A stretch of 64,000 nucleotides of DNA, taken from NCBI RefSeq assembly GCF_007692655.1, contig NZ_REBQ01000109.1, positions 1 through 64,000 on the forward strand, in the 5' to 3' direction. A program made the translations under genes and the position numbers. Below, in pieces: positions 21,460 to 31,505 of the stretch (its first letter is position 1; the number at the start of each line of letters is the position of its first letter). The notes beneath the pieces were generated by a model, which was given only the letters and a program-made list of their open reading frames with translations, was not told the DNA's origin and searched no databases. The DNA comes from Halomonas sp. Lineage in GTDB: Bacteria > Pseudomonadota > Gammaproteobacteria > Pseudomonadales > Halomonadaceae.

Positions 21460-21525
21460 AGCGACCTCACGACGGGTGAAAAACCCTACTTTAGCTAGTC
21501 GGAAGAGTAACGGCTACTCTGCCAC

Positions 21526-22533
21526 TTAAACGCGTGACAGCGTCATCCCCGGTTCGATACGGTAACCCAAATCCACCACGCTTTGGCTAAGGGGCTCGCC
21601 ACGAATACGCGCTAACAATTCACTCGCGGCAGCCTCACCAATTGCTTGACGTGGAGTAATAACGCTGGCGAGTCTGGGTGTCATCACTTGACCTACATCA
21701 TGGCCGTGAAAACCCGCAAGTGCCATGCGTCCGGGAACGTCAATGCCTTGCCGCTGGCACTCAAAAAAAGCCCCGACGGCGACATCGTCATTGGTACAAA
21801 ACACACCATCTGCTGCTGGGTAATCGGCGATAACCTGTTTCAGCAGTGCTGCCCCAACACTGTAAGAGGAGCGCTGGGTACTTTGCAGCGTGACGGGGGG
21901 CAAGCCATGTGCTTCCATGGCTTGACGGTACCCCTTTTCCCGTTGCCGCGTACGCTCATCCAGGCGTACCGCCAGGTAAATCACTTGGCGCCGCCCACGA
22001 CGGATCATCTCATTGACCATGTCATAAGCGGCTTGAACATTATCGTAACCCACTGCCTGTTGCAGTGGCGGCCGATGGGTGTCCATGATTTCTACAATCG
22101 GAATACCGGCAGTTTCCAACATGCGCAGGCTTCGGCCAGTGTGCTCTCGGTCAGAAAGAATCACGCCGTCGACGTTATAAGAGAGCAGTGACGCCAAACT
22201 CCGCTCTTCAAGCTCTGGGCTATAGCCGTAGTGCGAAAGCATCAGGTGATAACCCGCCGGCTCCGTTAGCGTCTCTATCCCCACAATCACATCAGCAAAT
22301 ACTTGGTTAGTTAGTGACGGCACCAACACCCCAATAGAATGGCTGGTCGCTCGAGAGAGCAAATCCGGTGCGCGATTAGGTATATAACCAACCTGCTCCG
22401 CCGTTGAGAAAATCCTTTCACGAAGACCTTCCGAGACTGTTTCAGGATCACGCAAGCAGCGGCTAACCGTCATTTTTGTAGCCCCTACGCGATCAGCGAT
22501 ATCTTGTAACGTCGGGCGTTTTTTTTTCAACAA
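21526..22533 (-). CDS. gntR: LacI family transcriptional regulator, gluconate-type (GntR)
   Basis: LacI HTH PTLQDIADRVGATKMTVSRCLRDPETVS; neighbour of gluconokinase. Confidence 0.87.
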   Translation of the reverse strand: MLKKKRPTLQDIADRVGATKMTVSRCLRDPETVSEGLRERIFSTAEQVGYIPNRAPDLLSRATSHSIGVLVPSLTNQVFADVIVGIETLTEPAGYHLMLSHYGYSPELEERSLASLLSYNVDGVILSDREHTGRSLRMLETAGIPIVEIMDTHRPPLQQAVGYDNVQAAYDMVNEMIRRGRRQVIYLAVRLDERTRQREKGYRQAMEAHGLPPVTLQSTQRSSYSVGAALLKQVIADYPAADGVFCTNDDVAVGAFFECQRQGIDVPGRMALAGFHGHDVGQVMTPRLASVITPRQAIGEAAASELLARIRGEPLSQSVVDLGYRIEPGMTLSRV

Positions 22534-22596
22534 CGTACTGCCTTTTACAAGGAGTGAACCCTAGAACTTACCTTAGCCAGTGGCGGGCCTCAATGG

Positions 22597-23136
22597 CTAC
22601 CCTTCCTTTGAAATTAATGAAGAAGTGACCGGCAGTGTGGTAACAAATTGACGCACGAGCTGCTTGGGGGGCAAGGTAATGGCGGCATGAAAGGCTTCAT
22701 CTGGATGAGGAGGCTCCAAATCAGCTAGCTGACTGGCCAGCATGGTATCCCCCTTAAAAAAATGGCCTGAACGGGTCTCTAAACGTTGCAGCAGCAGCTC
22801 ACGACTGCCATGTAAGTAGAGTATGCGTAGCGCTGGGTCTCCTTCACGCAGCCGCTCACGGTAGCGTTTTTTCAACCCTGAACAGGCGATCACCAGCGAA
22901 GCATCGCGGGCGCGATACTCAGCCAACAAGCTTGCTAACGTATCCAGCCATTCGCTGCGGTCCTCATCGTTAAGCGGTTCTCCGTTAGCCATTTTGGCCA
23001 CGTTAGCAGGCGAATGATGGTCATCACCGTCGATAAAGGTGGTTGCTCCTAGTGTGACGGCAAGCTGACGACCAATGTGCGATTTCCCAGATCCAGATAC
23101 ACCCATCACCAAAATACGATATGAGGGAGACTTCAC
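22597..23136 (-). CDS. gntK: gluconokinase
   Basis: ILVMGVSGSGKSHIG, IDGDDHHSPANVAKMANGEPLNDEDR, ACSGLKKRYRERLR; likely GTG start at 23136. Confidence 0.93.
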   Translation of the reverse strand: MKSPSYRILVMGVSGSGKSHIGRQLAVTLGATTFIDGDDHHSPANVAKMANGEPLNDEDRSEWLDTLASLLAEYRARDASLVIACSGLKKRYRERLREGDPALRILYLHGSRELLLQRLETRSGHFFKGDTMLASQLADLEPPHPDEAFHAAITLPPKQLVRQFVTTLPVTSSLISKEG

Positions 23137-23149
23137 AGCAGCTCTCCTG

Positions 23150-24430
23150 TTAGTTTCCGCGCACGGCGGTAAGATCAGGCAGCCAAGTGACAATGCCTGG
23201 AAAGGCAATCAGGATAACTAACACCACCAAAAGCGCCACATAATAAGGCAACATAGCCTTGACCAGCGACTCCATGGAGACTTTGCCCACACCGCAACCA
23301 ACGTATAGACAGGTGCCTACCGGTGGGGTTAATAATCCGATGCCTAAAATGAATGCCATCATTACACCAAAATAGGCCGCGTCTACACCCACTGATGTGA
23401 CAATAGGTGCCAGCATAGGGGCCATGATCACCATGGCAGGGGTTAAATCCATCACGAAGCCCACGAGTAGCAGTAGGCACGCCACGATCAGTAGCAGCAG
23501 AAATGGCTCTTGTGTAATTGCCTGCACCTGTCTGACTAAGGTTTGCGGCACCATATTAATCGTTAAGAACCAAGCAATGACCGTCGCAAATGCCAGCAGC
23601 ATCATCACCATACCGGTCAACCGCGCGGTGCGGATGAGCATGCCGCCCAACTCTTTGAGTTTGAATTCACGATAAACGACAAGAGAGATGGCAAGCGAGT
23701 AGAGGAGCGCAGCCACAGCGGCTTCCGTAGCGGTAAACACACCGCCAATAATGCCGCCAATGACGATTACCGGCAGCACCAGCGCTAGCCAAGCATCTTT
23801 AAAGGCTCTCCAAAGGCGCTCCCAGCTGAACTGGCGCACGCCGCCACCCTGCTTACTGGCTAGAATGTAAGTGGTCACCATCAGCGCGAAGCCGATCAAC
23901 AAGCCTGGAACGATACCGGCGATAAACAGGCGACTAATCGATGTTTCAGTCACAATGCCGTAAAGAATCAGCGGAATCGATGGCGGGATAATGATCCCGA
24001 TCACCGATGAAACGGTATTAATGGCGGTGGCGTTAGCGGCGGTATACCCCTGCTGCTTCATGGAAGGAATCATCATCGCACCGGTAGCCGCCGTATCAGC
24101 GACAGCGGAACCACTAATGCCACCGAAGAACATGGAGCCGGTAATCGCTACCTGCCCCAACCCGCCGCGCATAAAGCCAACCAGGGCGCCGGCCAGCTCC
24201 ATCAAGCGGCGGGCAATGCCACCGTTGCTCATCACTTCGCCAACCAAAATAAAGAACGGAATTGCTAACAGAGGGAAACTGTTCACTCCGCGGATAGACT
24301 GTTCAATCATAATCGACAGCGGTATATCAGAGAGCACTGCCATTACCAGCGCTGCCACGCCTAGGCCAAAAGCAATGGGCAGCCCAATCACAATGGAGGC
24401 CAACAAAATAGCCAGAAAAATCCATAGCAT
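23150..24430 (-). CDS. TRAP transporter large permease (DctM)
   Basis: DctM-type multi-TM protein. Confidence 0.93.
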   Translation of the reverse strand: MLWIFLAILLASIVIGLPIAFGLGVAALVMAVLSDIPLSIMIEQSIRGVNSFPLLAIPFFILVGEVMSNGGIARRLMELAGALVGFMRGGLGQVAITGSMFFGGISGSAVADTAATGAMMIPSMKQQGYTAANATAINTVSSVIGIIIPPSIPLILYGIVTETSISRLFIAGIVPGLLIGFALMVTTYILASKQGGGVRQFSWERLWRAFKDAWLALVLPVIVIGGIIGGVFTATEAAVAALLYSLAISLVVYREFKLKELGGMLIRTARLTGMVMMLLAFATVIAWFLTINMVPQTLVRQVQAITQEPFLLLLIVACLLLLVGFVMDLTPAMVIMAPMLAPIVTSVGVDAAYFGVMMAFILGIGLLTPPVGTCLYVGCGVGKVSMESLVKAMLPYYVALLVVLVILIAFPGIVTWLPDLTAVRGN

Positions 24431-24432
24431 GT

Positions 24433-25044
24433 TTAGCGCTCCTGCTCAGGTTGACGAATGACATTCAGGCTGACCCACATCCGCCAAAGCGATACCGCTG
24501 CAATAAACGTAACGCAGAGCACCAAAGAGAGGCTCAACACGCTCAAAGGGATTCCCATAATGGCTGAACGCCCGCTAGACCGCGTCAATACTTGATAGCC
24601 ACCCCATATCATCACACTCATCAAAATGGTGATGATCAGATGCTGCAGTAGATAAAGCATATGCGCCACGCGAAGCGGCAAGCGTCGTACCAAGGCATCG
24701 ACAGCGATGTGCTCATAGCGTGAAAAAGCCGCCGCCGCACCGATAAATACCAGCCATATAAATAGCATGCGCGCCAGCTCATCGGCCCATGGCAGCGAAT
24801 AATTAAACAACGAGCGACCCACCACATTGCAGGAAACCGACACGATCAGAGCGACCAAAATCGCACCGATAAGATACTCCATCCCTAAGGTAAGCCAGCG
24901 GAACACTACAGGGCCCTGTCGAGTATCAGTATCGATTTCCAATAATTTGCGGTTGGGGTCATCAAGATACACCGACGGATCTTCAAGCGGTGTAGATGCA
25001 TTAGCGGGCATCGGTGTATTAGGAGGCATCGCGGAGAGGGACAT
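24433..25044 (-). CDS. TRAP transporter small permease (DctQ)
   Basis: 4-TM DctQ-like; PWADELARMLFIWLVFIGAA. Confidence 0.9.
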   Translation of the reverse strand: MSLSAMPPNTPMPANASTPLEDPSVYLDDPNRKLLEIDTDTRQGPVVFRWLTLGMEYLIGAILVALIVSVSCNVVGRSLFNYSLPWADELARMLFIWLVFIGAAAAFSRYEHIAVDALVRRLPLRVAHMLYLLQHLIITILMSVMIWGGYQVLTRSSGRSAIMGIPLSVLSLSLVLCVTFIAAVSLWRMWVSLNVIRQPEQER

Positions 25045-25114
25045 AGGAACTCCAAAGGCACTGGTACGTCGGGCAGGCGCTTAGGCCTGCCCGATATCGC
25101 GCTAACCGTGTGGT

Positions 25115-26188
25115 TTAGTTGCTGCTGTCTTCAACAATTTGCTGAATATCAGAGATCAGTTCCTCACCAATACGCGGCGCCCACTCTGTATAAACTGGCT
25201 GCACGGCCTCTTGGAAAGCAGCCAACTGCTCATCGTCCAGGCGGGTAATTTGCATACCTCGCTCTTCCAACTGGTCGCGGGACCAGTCATCGTATTCGGC
25301 GGAGAGCTGAATTTCATACGCCGCTGACTGACGCGCCGCTTCCAACACCAACTCTTGGTACTCAGGCGCCATACGATCCCAGGTGCGCTCAGAAAGCATC
25401 ATAATAAACGGCGTATAGACATGGCGAGTCTCTGTACCGTAATCCTGCACCTCATGGAAGTTAGAGGTCAGGATAGTGCTCCAGGGATTTTCCTGGCCGT
25501 CGACAACGCCCTGCTCCATCGCAGAGAACAGCTCTCCAAAGGCCATCGGTGTTGGGTTGGCGCCGAGCGCTTGCCAAATCGCCAGATGCACTGGGTTTTC
25601 CATGGTACGCACGCTCAAGCCGCGCACATCCAAACCAGCCACATCTTCTGGTGTTTCCACCGGACGAGCACTGTTAGAAAGCTGGCGGTAGCCATTCTCT
25701 GAGAAGGCGAGCGCCTTCAGACCAGTGCCTTCAAACGCATCCAGCATGCCTTGAGCGACATCACTCTGCATGACCGCCACCGCGGCTTCACGACTCGGAA
25801 GAAGAAACGGCAGGTCAAAGACAGCCAGTGCTTGAACATAGCCAGTGGTAGCGGAGCTGGACGGGTAGGTCATATCCAATGTTCCGGTTTGCAGCATTTC
25901 TAACATCTGCACGTCATCCCCCAACTGGCTGTTGGGGAAAACGTTAAGCGTAATACGACCTTCAGTGCGCTGCTCTAGAATCTCTCCAAAGTATTGGCTT
26001 GAGAGGTACTGGGGTGAACTTTTCGCCAAGCCAATGCCCATCCGCAGTCTGTGACTGCCATGATCCCCCACTGTCTCCCCTTCTATGACAGGCGGATCAG
26101 ATAATTCTGGGCTTTGAGCATGGGCCACTCCAAATGTCAGGGTGGTTGCGCCAATTAATGTGAGGGCGTTGCGCCAAATTGTTGTCAT
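25115..26188 (-). CDS. TRAP transporter substrate-binding protein (DctP)
   Basis: DctP family: signal peptide, GEILEQRTEGRITLNVFPNSQLGDD, MEQGVVDGQENPW. Confidence 0.93.
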   Translation of the reverse strand: MTTIWRNALTLIGATTLTFGVAHAQSPELSDPPVIEGETVGDHGSHRLRMGIGLAKSSPQYLSSQYFGEILEQRTEGRITLNVFPNSQLGDDVQMLEMLQTGTLDMTYPSSSATTGYVQALAVFDLPFLLPSREAAVAVMQSDVAQGMLDAFEGTGLKALAFSENGYRQLSNSARPVETPEDVAGLDVRGLSVRTMENPVHLAIWQALGANPTPMAFGELFSAMEQGVVDGQENPWSTILTSNFHEVQDYGTETRHVYTPFIMMLSERTWDRMAPEYQELVLEAARQSAAYEIQLSAEYDDWSRDQLEERGMQITRLDDEQLAAFQEAVQPVYTEWAPRIGEELISDIQQIVEDSSN

Positions 26189-26294
26189 AACGTTATCTCC
26201 AACTTCTCATTGTTGTTAAGGGTGGTGGCGTGGTGATAGCAATCGGGCCGACTTAACCAGTTAGCGTCGCGATGTATTTTGGTTAACGTCGCAT

Positions 26295-26308
26295 TGTTAC
26301 CGGTAACA
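26295..26308. promoter_or_regulatory. candidate GntR (LacI-family) operator upstream of TRAP operon
   Basis: Perfect 14-bp palindrome TGTTACCGGTAACA; resembles the known E. coli GntR operator type (ATGTTACC...GGTAACAT). Confidence 0.7.
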
Positions 26309-26498
26309 TTGAATAGCGTGAAGGCTAGCTACCTGCATTGAGCGTGTCAAAACAAAACTGCCAATTTACGACCAACGTCTAGGCTGAAGCCTATTGCAGC
26401 AACCTGCTAGCAAGGGGGCTCACGTTGAAACGCCAATAGGCCCTAGTCACTGGCGCACCATCACGCTACATTACACTACGTATTTCGAATCGGAACTC

Positions 26499-26948
26499 AT
26501 GCTTGTGCAACCATCTTGTAGCGAATTAGAGCTCGATCATCAGCTGTGCTTTGCGCTCTATTCAACATCATTAATGATGACCAAGGTTTACAAACCGCTG
26601 CTCAAAGAGCTGGGGCTTACTTACCCGCAATATCTTGCCATGCTCGTACTATGGCAATGCGATGGCATCACTGTGGGCACAATGAGTAAGCGCCTACTAA
26701 CTGACCCGGGCTCACTTACCCCGTTGTTAAAACGGCTTGAGGCAGAGCGGCTGCTGAACCGTAAACGCAGTCATCAGGATGAACGCGTGGTAGAGCTTTA
26801 TCTCACCGATAAAGGCAGGGCCCTGCGCGAAGAAGCTTGTCGTATTCCCAGCTGCGTGGTGCATGCTAGCGAGCAGTCAGTAGAGGCGCTGACCCAGTTG
26901 AAAGATGATCTGGTGCGTTTACGCGAAAGTTTGCAAAAAAACCAATAG
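26499..26948 (+). CDS. ohrR: MarR family regulator, OhrR-like
   Basis: LDHQLCFALYSTSLMMTKVYKPLLKELGLTYPQYLAMLVLW with the N-terminal sensing-Cys context; directly upstream of ohr. Confidence 0.87.
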   Translation: MLVQPSCSELELDHQLCFALYSTSLMMTKVYKPLLKELGLTYPQYLAMLVLWQCDGITVGTMSKRLLTDPGSLTPLLKRLEAERLLNRKRSHQDERVVELYLTDKGRALREEACRIPSCVVHASEQSVEALTQLKDDLVRLRESLQKNQ

Positions 26949-26985
26949 CCTTTCAGCTATCACTGGAAGCCATTTTTATTTGTTA

Positions 26986-27007
26986 TTTATATTGCGCGCA
27001 AAATAAA
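26986..27007. promoter_or_regulatory. candidate OhrR operator between ohrR and ohr
   Basis: Near-perfect 22-bp palindrome TTTATATTGCGCGCAAAATAAA (one mismatched pair). Confidence 0.55.
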
Positions 27008-27063
27008 GCTGCGCTAATTTAAAGCTTGGTTTCTTCATTATTATCGCTGACAGGAGATTTAGC

Positions 27064-27498
27064 ATGTCTACGACAGCTATCGAAAATGTTGTTTATCGCG
27101 CCCATGCCACCGCCACAGGCGGCCGTGAAGGTCACGCCAAATCGTCAGATGGCGCGCTGGATGTCAAACTCAGCACACCTAAGGAGCTTGGCGGCGCTGG
27201 AGGCGAAGGCACTAATCCTGAACAGCTCTTTGCCGCAGGCTACTCAGCCTGCTTTTTAGGTGCGCTGAAGCACGTGGCCAGCCAGGAAAAAGTAAAACTG
27301 CCGGAAGAGACCAAGATTGACGGCCACGTAGGAATTGGCGCCATTCCTACCGGCTTTGGTATCGAAGTCGAACTAAACATTAGCCTGCCGGGCTTGGAGC
27401 AAGCCGTTGCGCAACAGTTGGTCGATAAAGCCCACGTTGTGTGCCCCTACTCCAACGCCACCCGAGGCAATATCAGTGTCACTCTGACGCTGGTATAA
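27064..27498 (+). CDS. ohr: organic hydroperoxide resistance protein
   Basis: [24 protein letters not shown] and [14 protein letters not shown] motifs. Confidence 0.95.
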   Translation: MSTTAIENVVYRAHATATGGREGHAKSSDGALDVKLSTPKELGGAGGEGTNPEQLFAAGYSACFLGALKHVASQEKVKLPEETKIDGHVGIGAIPTGFGIEVELNISLPGLEQAVAQQLVDKAHVVCPYSNATRGNISVTLTLV

Positions 27499-27506
27499 AG
27501 CACTTA

Positions 27507-28199
27507 CTATGCTAATGCCCACGCCACCGCCTTCTGCGCATGCAAAGCGGTGGTGTCATAAAGAGGCACCGCTGTATCGGCTTGGCTAACCAGCATGGCG
27601 ATCTCGGTACAGCCTAGAATTACCGCCTGAGCGCCTTGAGTATAGAGTGAGTCGATGATGGTGAGGTAGCGCTGGCGCGACGCTTCTTCGAGGCGCCCCT
27701 GACACAGTTCCTCAAAAATCACGCGATGAATGGCATCACGTTCAACCTGATCAGGCAGCACAACCTCAATGCCGAACTGCTTTTTTAGCCGGCCAGTGTA
27801 AAAGTCCTGCTCCATGGTGAAACGCGTACCCAACAGGCCAACGCGAGTCACGCCGTCAGCCTTCAGACGCTCCGCCGTGGCATCGGCAATATGCAGGAGA
27901 GGGATATCAATAGCCAGCTCTATGGCGGGCGCCACTTTGTGCATCGTATTGGTAGCAATCAACAGACAATCGGCTCCAGCACGCTCAATGCGCTTAGCAG
28001 CGCTGGCCAGCAGGTCACCAGCGGCAATCCAGTCGCCCTGCTGCTGTAACGTTTCTATTTCGGCAAAATCGACGCTAACCATCACGATCTTGGCTGAATG
28101 AAAGCCGCCCAGCGCCGCTTTAACGCCTTCGTTTAAGGCCCGGTAATAACTTTGGGTAGACTCCCAGCTCATACCACCCAATACACCGATAACACGCAT
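27507..28199 (-). CDS. aspartate/glutamate racemase family protein
   Basis: IGVLGGMSWESTQSYYRALNE; LIATNTMHKVA; VILGCTEIAMLV. Confidence 0.92.
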   Translation of the reverse strand: MRVIGVLGGMSWESTQSYYRALNEGVKAALGGFHSAKIVMVSVDFAEIETLQQQGDWIAAGDLLASAAKRIERAGADCLLIATNTMHKVAPAIELAIDIPLLHIADATAERLKADGVTRVGLLGTRFTMEQDFYTGRLKKQFGIEVVLPDQVERDAIHRVIFEELCQGRLEEASRQRYLTIIDSLYTQGAQAVILGCTEIAMLVSQADTAVPLYDTTALHAQKAVAWALA

Positions 28200-28362
28200 C
28201 TGCCATCTCCTTGCTAACGTTTCGTGCCTATTAACCTGCTAACTTCCCAACTACCCTTGCAGGAGCTTTTTATTACCCCCATAACAGTAGGATAGACGCA
28301 TAAAGGATCAATACACTTCTGTGCCCAACGGCTAACGACAACCGGCTAATAGCGAGAAAACA

Positions 28363-29229
28363 ATGAGCGATGACACTTATACCCCACCCAGCGTTTGGAA
28401 ATGGGAACCTGGCAACGGCGGAGAATTCGCCAATATTAATCGCCCCATTGCGGGACCCACCCATGATGAGGAGCTGCCTGTAGGTAAGCACCCTTTCCAA
28501 CTTTACTCCCTTGCCACCCCTAATGGCGTCAAAGTAACGGTGATGCTCGAAGAGCTTTTGGAACAGGGAATTCAAGCAGCCGAGTATGATGCCCACCTGA
28601 TTCAAATTGGTAAAGGCGAGCAATTCAGCAGCGGCTTTGTGGAAGTTAACCCCAACTCCAAAATTCCTGCACTGATGGACTACTCAACCAATCCACCTCA
28701 GCGGGTGTTTGAGTCCGGCGCGATCCTGCTTTACCTAGCTGAAAAATTTAATGCTTTCCTACCTACTGACCCGGCAAAACGTACGGAGTGTCTGTCTTGG
28801 TTATTCTGGCAAATGGGCAGCGCGCCGATGCTGGGCGGCGGGTTTGGCCACTTCTATGCCTACGCCCCAGAGAAGTACCAATACCCCATCGACCGCTACA
28901 CCATGGAAGTGAAACGCCAGCTTGACGTGCTTGACCGTCACTTGGCGGATAACCGCTTTATGGCGGGCGATGAGTATACGATTGCAGATATGGCGATTCA
29001 CCCCTGGTACGGTGCTTTGGTGAAAAACCGCGTTTATGAAGCCGCCGAATTCTTAGAAGCACACACCTACAAGAGTGTTCTGCGCTGGACTGAAGAGATT
29101 GACGAGCGCCCTGCCGTGAAACGTGGCCGAATGGTCAATCGCACCTTTGGTGAGCCACATGAGCAACTGCATGAACGTCACGACGCCAGCGACTTTGAGC
29201 TTCGCACACAGGATAAACTGACAGAATAA
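28363..29229 (+). CDS. yghU: glutathione-dependent disulfide-bond oxidoreductase
   Basis: YTPPSVWKWEPGNGGEFANINRPIAGPTHDEELPVGKHPFQLYSLATPNGVKVTVMLEEL characteristic YghU N-terminus. Confidence 0.95.
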   Translation: MSDDTYTPPSVWKWEPGNGGEFANINRPIAGPTHDEELPVGKHPFQLYSLATPNGVKVTVMLEELLEQGIQAAEYDAHLIQIGKGEQFSSGFVEVNPNSKIPALMDYSTNPPQRVFESGAILLYLAEKFNAFLPTDPAKRTECLSWLFWQMGSAPMLGGGFGHFYAYAPEKYQYPIDRYTMEVKRQLDVLDRHLADNRFMAGDEYTIADMAIHPWYGALVKNRVYEAAEFLEAHTYKSVLRWTEEIDERPAVKRGRMVNRTFGEPHEQLHERHDASDFELRTQDKLTE

Positions 29230-29258
29230 TAATGTAGCGAACAGCGTCTAGTGCAACC

Positions 29259-29305
29259 ACACAAAACGGCCTACGTTATCAACATCAACGTAGGCCGTTT
29301 TGTGT
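29259..29305. terminator. bidirectional terminator-like hairpin between yghU and convergent small ORF
   Basis: 19-bp perfect stem ACACAAAACGGCCTACGTT / AACGTAGGCCGTTTTGTGT, 9-nt loop. Confidence 0.88.
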
Positions 29306-29336
29306 ATTAAATACCAACCATAACGTTAGTCGAGGT

Positions 29337-29657
29337 TTACTGCTGGCTTTCCCACCACTTGGCATAAGAACTGTTATGGGGCGCGAGTCCACCTTCATCA
29401 GGTGCTTCATCGTCCCACCAAACCGGACCGCGCTCGCCTAACGCCTCCTTGGCGGTTTGGACGGCATTGCGGGCTTGTCGCAGTGCGTCTTCATCCTCTT
29501 TCTGCTGGGCTGTTCTCACTGCGCGGCGAGCTTTCATTAACGCTTTTATATAGTTGCGTTTTTCATCTTCACTTAAACGCGGATCAGTACAACGCCATAG
29601 CCGATTCTTAGCCACAAAGTAGCGCCCGTCGGGAGTGTGCGGATATTTATTTGCCAT
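29337..29657 (-). CDS. conserved small hypothetical protein
   Basis: 106 aa from MANKYPHTPDGRYFV; charged helical centre, coding-like composition; terminates toward hairpin. Confidence 0.7.
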   Translation of the reverse strand: MANKYPHTPDGRYFVAKNRLWRCTDPRLSEDEKRNYIKALMKARRAVRTAQQKEDEDALRQARNAVQTAKEALGERGPVWWDDEAPDEGGLAPHNSSYAKWWESQQ

Positions 29658-29707
29658 TGATCCCCTTACCTTCAGACGCCCCATAGTAGCTACAGTGACT
29701 AACTCGC

Positions 29708-30697
29708 TTAAAAACGCTTTGATAGCGTAATGGCACCAAACTTATCCTGCTCTTCTTGACCATCAAATTCACGGGTACGCTGAACAGCAGCGTAAGTGAC
29801 CTGCCAGTCTTCCCAGGCGATCGCCAACCCAGCAGACGCATCCCCCACCCACTCTTTGCGGTCTACTGAATGGCTGCTGCTAAAGGTATTGCCATCAAGG
29901 GTAAGGTTATGGGCCATGTAGTAGCCCTCAACGTTTGCAAATACGTACCACTGCCAACCGTCGCTAGCACTCATATGGTGGCGGCTACCCGGATTGGGCG
30001 TCAAGGTGGGAATACCCGTTGCCTCATCCCCCCAGCGCACGCTGTAACCCGCACTTGCGTAAGTGTAAAGGTTGCCCAAAGCACCACCGACGCTAGGCCC
30101 ATGGGCGAAATGTTTACCGGCTAGCGGCGTGGTATGCCACCACTGGCGGCGCAGCGCTACATTAACCAACCCTTCGTCACCGAGCTGGTTTCTCCAGCCG
30201 TTGGGACGGTCACTGTCGGTGAATCGATGCACTTCACGCTGAATACTATCAGCAAGCGAAGATGGCCCTACCAAGCCAATATCAAGATGTAGATCAGTAG
30301 CCTGGCGCCAATCCCCCATCGGTACATCTTCATAGAGCGACATGCCGCCGTAAACGAGGCCCGCATAGGGACGATCATCTTCAATCAGGCTGCGCTGCCG
30401 GAGGTTATCCGGCGTATAAATTTGATGCACCAGACGAAAAGCAACCATATCGGCACTGCCCATCAAGCTATCGGGAAGCGCTGTTGCCAGCCGCTGCGTC
30501 CAGTTTTGTTCACTAGGCGAAAACGCCCAGTTAAGTTCAAAGCCACTGGTAAAGTGGCCATCATCGCTGCTGGCGATGGAATCGTTCTCAAACTTAACCG
30601 ATAGTACGCTGTCATCCGCCTGTGCCAGCGTTGACACTAGACTAATGGCAACCACCAGGGGGAGTAGCTGCCATAACTGAGGGGAGTACGCTTTCAT
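29708..30697 (-). CDS. lipid A 3'-O-deacylase family protein (LpxR-like, DUF2219)
   Basis: Signal peptide; SVKFENDSIASSDDGHFTSGFELNW, DDRPYAGLVYGG, RQWWHTTPLAG motif style. Confidence 0.85.
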   Translation of the reverse strand: MKAYSPQLWQLLPLVVAISLVSTLAQADDSVLSVKFENDSIASSDDGHFTSGFELNWAFSPSEQNWTQRLATALPDSLMGSADMVAFRLVHQIYTPDNLRQRSLIEDDRPYAGLVYGGMSLYEDVPMGDWRQATDLHLDIGLVGPSSLADSIQREVHRFTDSDRPNGWRNQLGDEGLVNVALRRQWWHTTPLAGKHFAHGPSVGGALGNLYTYASAGYSVRWGDEATGIPTLTPNPGSRHHMSASDGWQWYVFANVEGYYMAHNLTLDGNTFSSSHSVDRKEWVGDASAGLAIAWEDWQVTYAAVQRTREFDGQEEQDKFGAITLSKRF

Positions 30698-30834
30698 TAA
30701 CTCGTTCCTTGAGACGGGTTTTGAGACTGTTTTCGAGACCTGCAACAAACATTGTTGATTGTATGTAATTGTGTAAAAAGATAGCAAGCATACTTTTTCA
30801 ATATCCAATAAAAAAGCGTTAGGTATTCAAAAGA

Positions 30835-30862
30835 CAAGGGGTAGCTTATTGGCTACCCCTTG
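30835..30862 (-). terminator. terminator downstream of yaeQ-like gene
   Basis: CAAGGGGTAGC-6 nt-GCTACCCCTTG, T-rich on minus strand. Confidence 0.75.
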
Positions 30863-30895
30863 ATTGATTTTCTCATTTAAAAAACCTGTTAAAAC

Positions 30896-31435
30896 TTACC
30901 TATCGCGTAGCAACCACTGAGGGGTGATCTCATGCTGGCCATTTTCATCGGTAATAAATAGCGATCCTTCGCTAATCATTACGGCCCAATTAATGGATCT
31001 TGGCAGATCTTTGGCAATGGTGGCTAACGCCTCTTGGGGAAGCCCCGCCACATGAACGTTTTTCAACGACGCCACGTTGGGCAGCACTTTACTCTCCCAC
31101 AGATCAACTCGGCCGTAAGCGAGTAACGACACACGCTCCGCTCGGCGTGAACACCAGGTAATGCGCTCGGCATCTGGAAGCCCTACTTCGATCCAGTGCA
31201 GCAAACGCCCATCCAAACTTTTCTCCCACAGCGCAGGTTCATCTACATCGGAAAGCCCGCGTCCGAAGGCTAGCGTCTCGCTATACCACAACACATAGGC
31301 GAGCAAGCGCGCGGTCATGCGGTCTTCAGTTTCAGAAGGGTGACGGGCCACAGTAAAACGCAGCGTTTCGTACACCCCGCGATCCAGGTCGGTTAGATTG
31401 ATATCAACTTTATAGGGCGTTGCGCTAAGAGCCAT
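30896..31435 (-). CDS. yaeQ: YaeQ family protein
   Basis: VDINLTDLDRGVYETLRFTVARHPSETEDRMTARLLAYVLWY. Confidence 0.93.
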   Translation of the reverse strand: MALSATPYKVDINLTDLDRGVYETLRFTVARHPSETEDRMTARLLAYVLWYSETLAFGRGLSDVDEPALWEKSLDGRLLHWIEVGLPDAERITWCSRRAERVSLLAYGRVDLWESKVLPNVASLKNVHVAGLPQEALATIAKDLPRSINWAVMISEGSLFITDENGQHEITPQWLLRDR

Positions 31436-31505
31436 TGCAGTTTCCAAACGAAATTTTGCGCCAGTGTACCCGATGCTGGATGCTACTGGTGAATTGGCGA
31501 ACAGG

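Noticed and set aside
21646-22191. Plus-strand ORF of 181 aa
   Set aside because: Antisense to the LacI-family regulator, no recognisable motif
23991-24461. Plus-strand ORF of 156 aa
   Set aside because: Antisense to the TRAP large permease
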